A stretch of DNA of 6,551 nt from contig JAAZHB010000006.1 of NCBI GenBank assembly GCA_012510935.1, forward strand, positions 1-6,551, in the 5' to 3' direction. Position 1 is the stretch's first letter; each line of letters opens with the position of its first letter. A program made the position numbers and the translations under genes. A model generated the notes under the pieces. It did no database searches. It was not told the DNA's origin and saw only the letters and a list, made by a program, of their open reading frames with translations. The stretch comes from Clostridiales bacterium (GTDB lineage Bacteria > Bacillota_A > Clostridia > Peptostreptococcales > Anaerovoracaceae). This document shows positions 6,505 to 6,551 of this stretch, piece by piece.

Positions 6505-6551
6505 AGTTCAAAAAAATAAAAGACATGAAAGCCTTTTTCCTTTAGAATATA

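Noticed and set aside
6460..6519. A 19-codon open frame with three histidines among its residues, resembling an amino-acid leader peptide
   Set aside because: It is encoded by the hairpin itself, the possible ribosome site (AGGG near 6445) is weak and rather distant, and the histidines are not a true run. Chance is the simplest explanation.
6510..6537. Possible - strand terminator: seven-pair stem (6518-6524 with 6531-6537) and a T-run on the - strand from 6516 to 6510
   Set aside because: The stem is short, contains a wobble and is mostly A-T pairs, and no converging gene is visible within the window. It would become interesting if a - strand gene ends just to the right.
6525..6545. Six-codon frame (MKAFFL) near the window end
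   Set aside because: No ribosome binding site and too short to judge.

Overview
The window is the 3' part of a de novo pyrimidine (UMP) biosynthesis operon. All genes lie on the + strand and are tightly packed: 3' end of carB, pyrK, pyrD (class 1B), pyrF, pyrE, and a pyrB gene fused to a remnant of pyrI. A strong intrinsic terminator follows, then about 130 bases of AT-rich non-coding DNA. The moderately AT-rich sequence, strong AAGGAG-type ribosome binding sites before every gene with a visible start, the PyrK/PyrDB NAD-linked dihydroorotate dehydrogenase pair and the clostridial look of the PyrI-like tail all point to an anaerobic Gram-positive bacterium (Firmicutes, probably class Clostridia). 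I cannot name a genus.

Layout: carB enters the window already open in frame and ends at 2004. A 25-base gap leads to pyrK (2030-2776). pyrD starts inside the end of pyrK (ATG at 2770, 7-base overlap). A 30-base gap leads to pyrF (3715-4419). A 65-base gap with an extended -10-like element precedes pyrE (4485-5123). A 69-base purine-rich gap carrying five AAGATA repeats precedes the pyrB-pyrI fusion (5193-6356). The terminator hairpin is at 6382-6419. A second hairpin, rich in G-U pairs, lies at 6460-6501, and I see no convincing gene from 6357 to the end.

Pathway: CarB (with CarA, presumably encoded upstream) makes carbamoyl phosphate. The PyrB catalytic domain joins it to aspartate. Dihydroorotase (pyrC, not in the window) closes the ring. 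PyrD with PyrK oxidises dihydroorotate to orotate using NAD+. PyrE adds the ribose phosphate from PRPP, and PyrF decarboxylates OMP to UMP. Everything except carA and pyrC is here.

The most unusual feature is the last gene. Its 387-residue product carries a complete, apparently active aspartate carbamoyltransferase followed by about 74 residues that keep the four-cysteine zinc domain of the regulatory chain PyrI but have lost nearly all of PyrI's nucleotide-binding allosteric domain. In contrast, the UMP-sensing C-terminal domain of CarB looks intact. I infer that feedback control acts mainly on carbamoyl phosphate synthetase, while the PyrI remnant serves a structural role. The rest is an ordinary pyr operon; I found no mobile element, CRISPR array, tRNA or rRNA.
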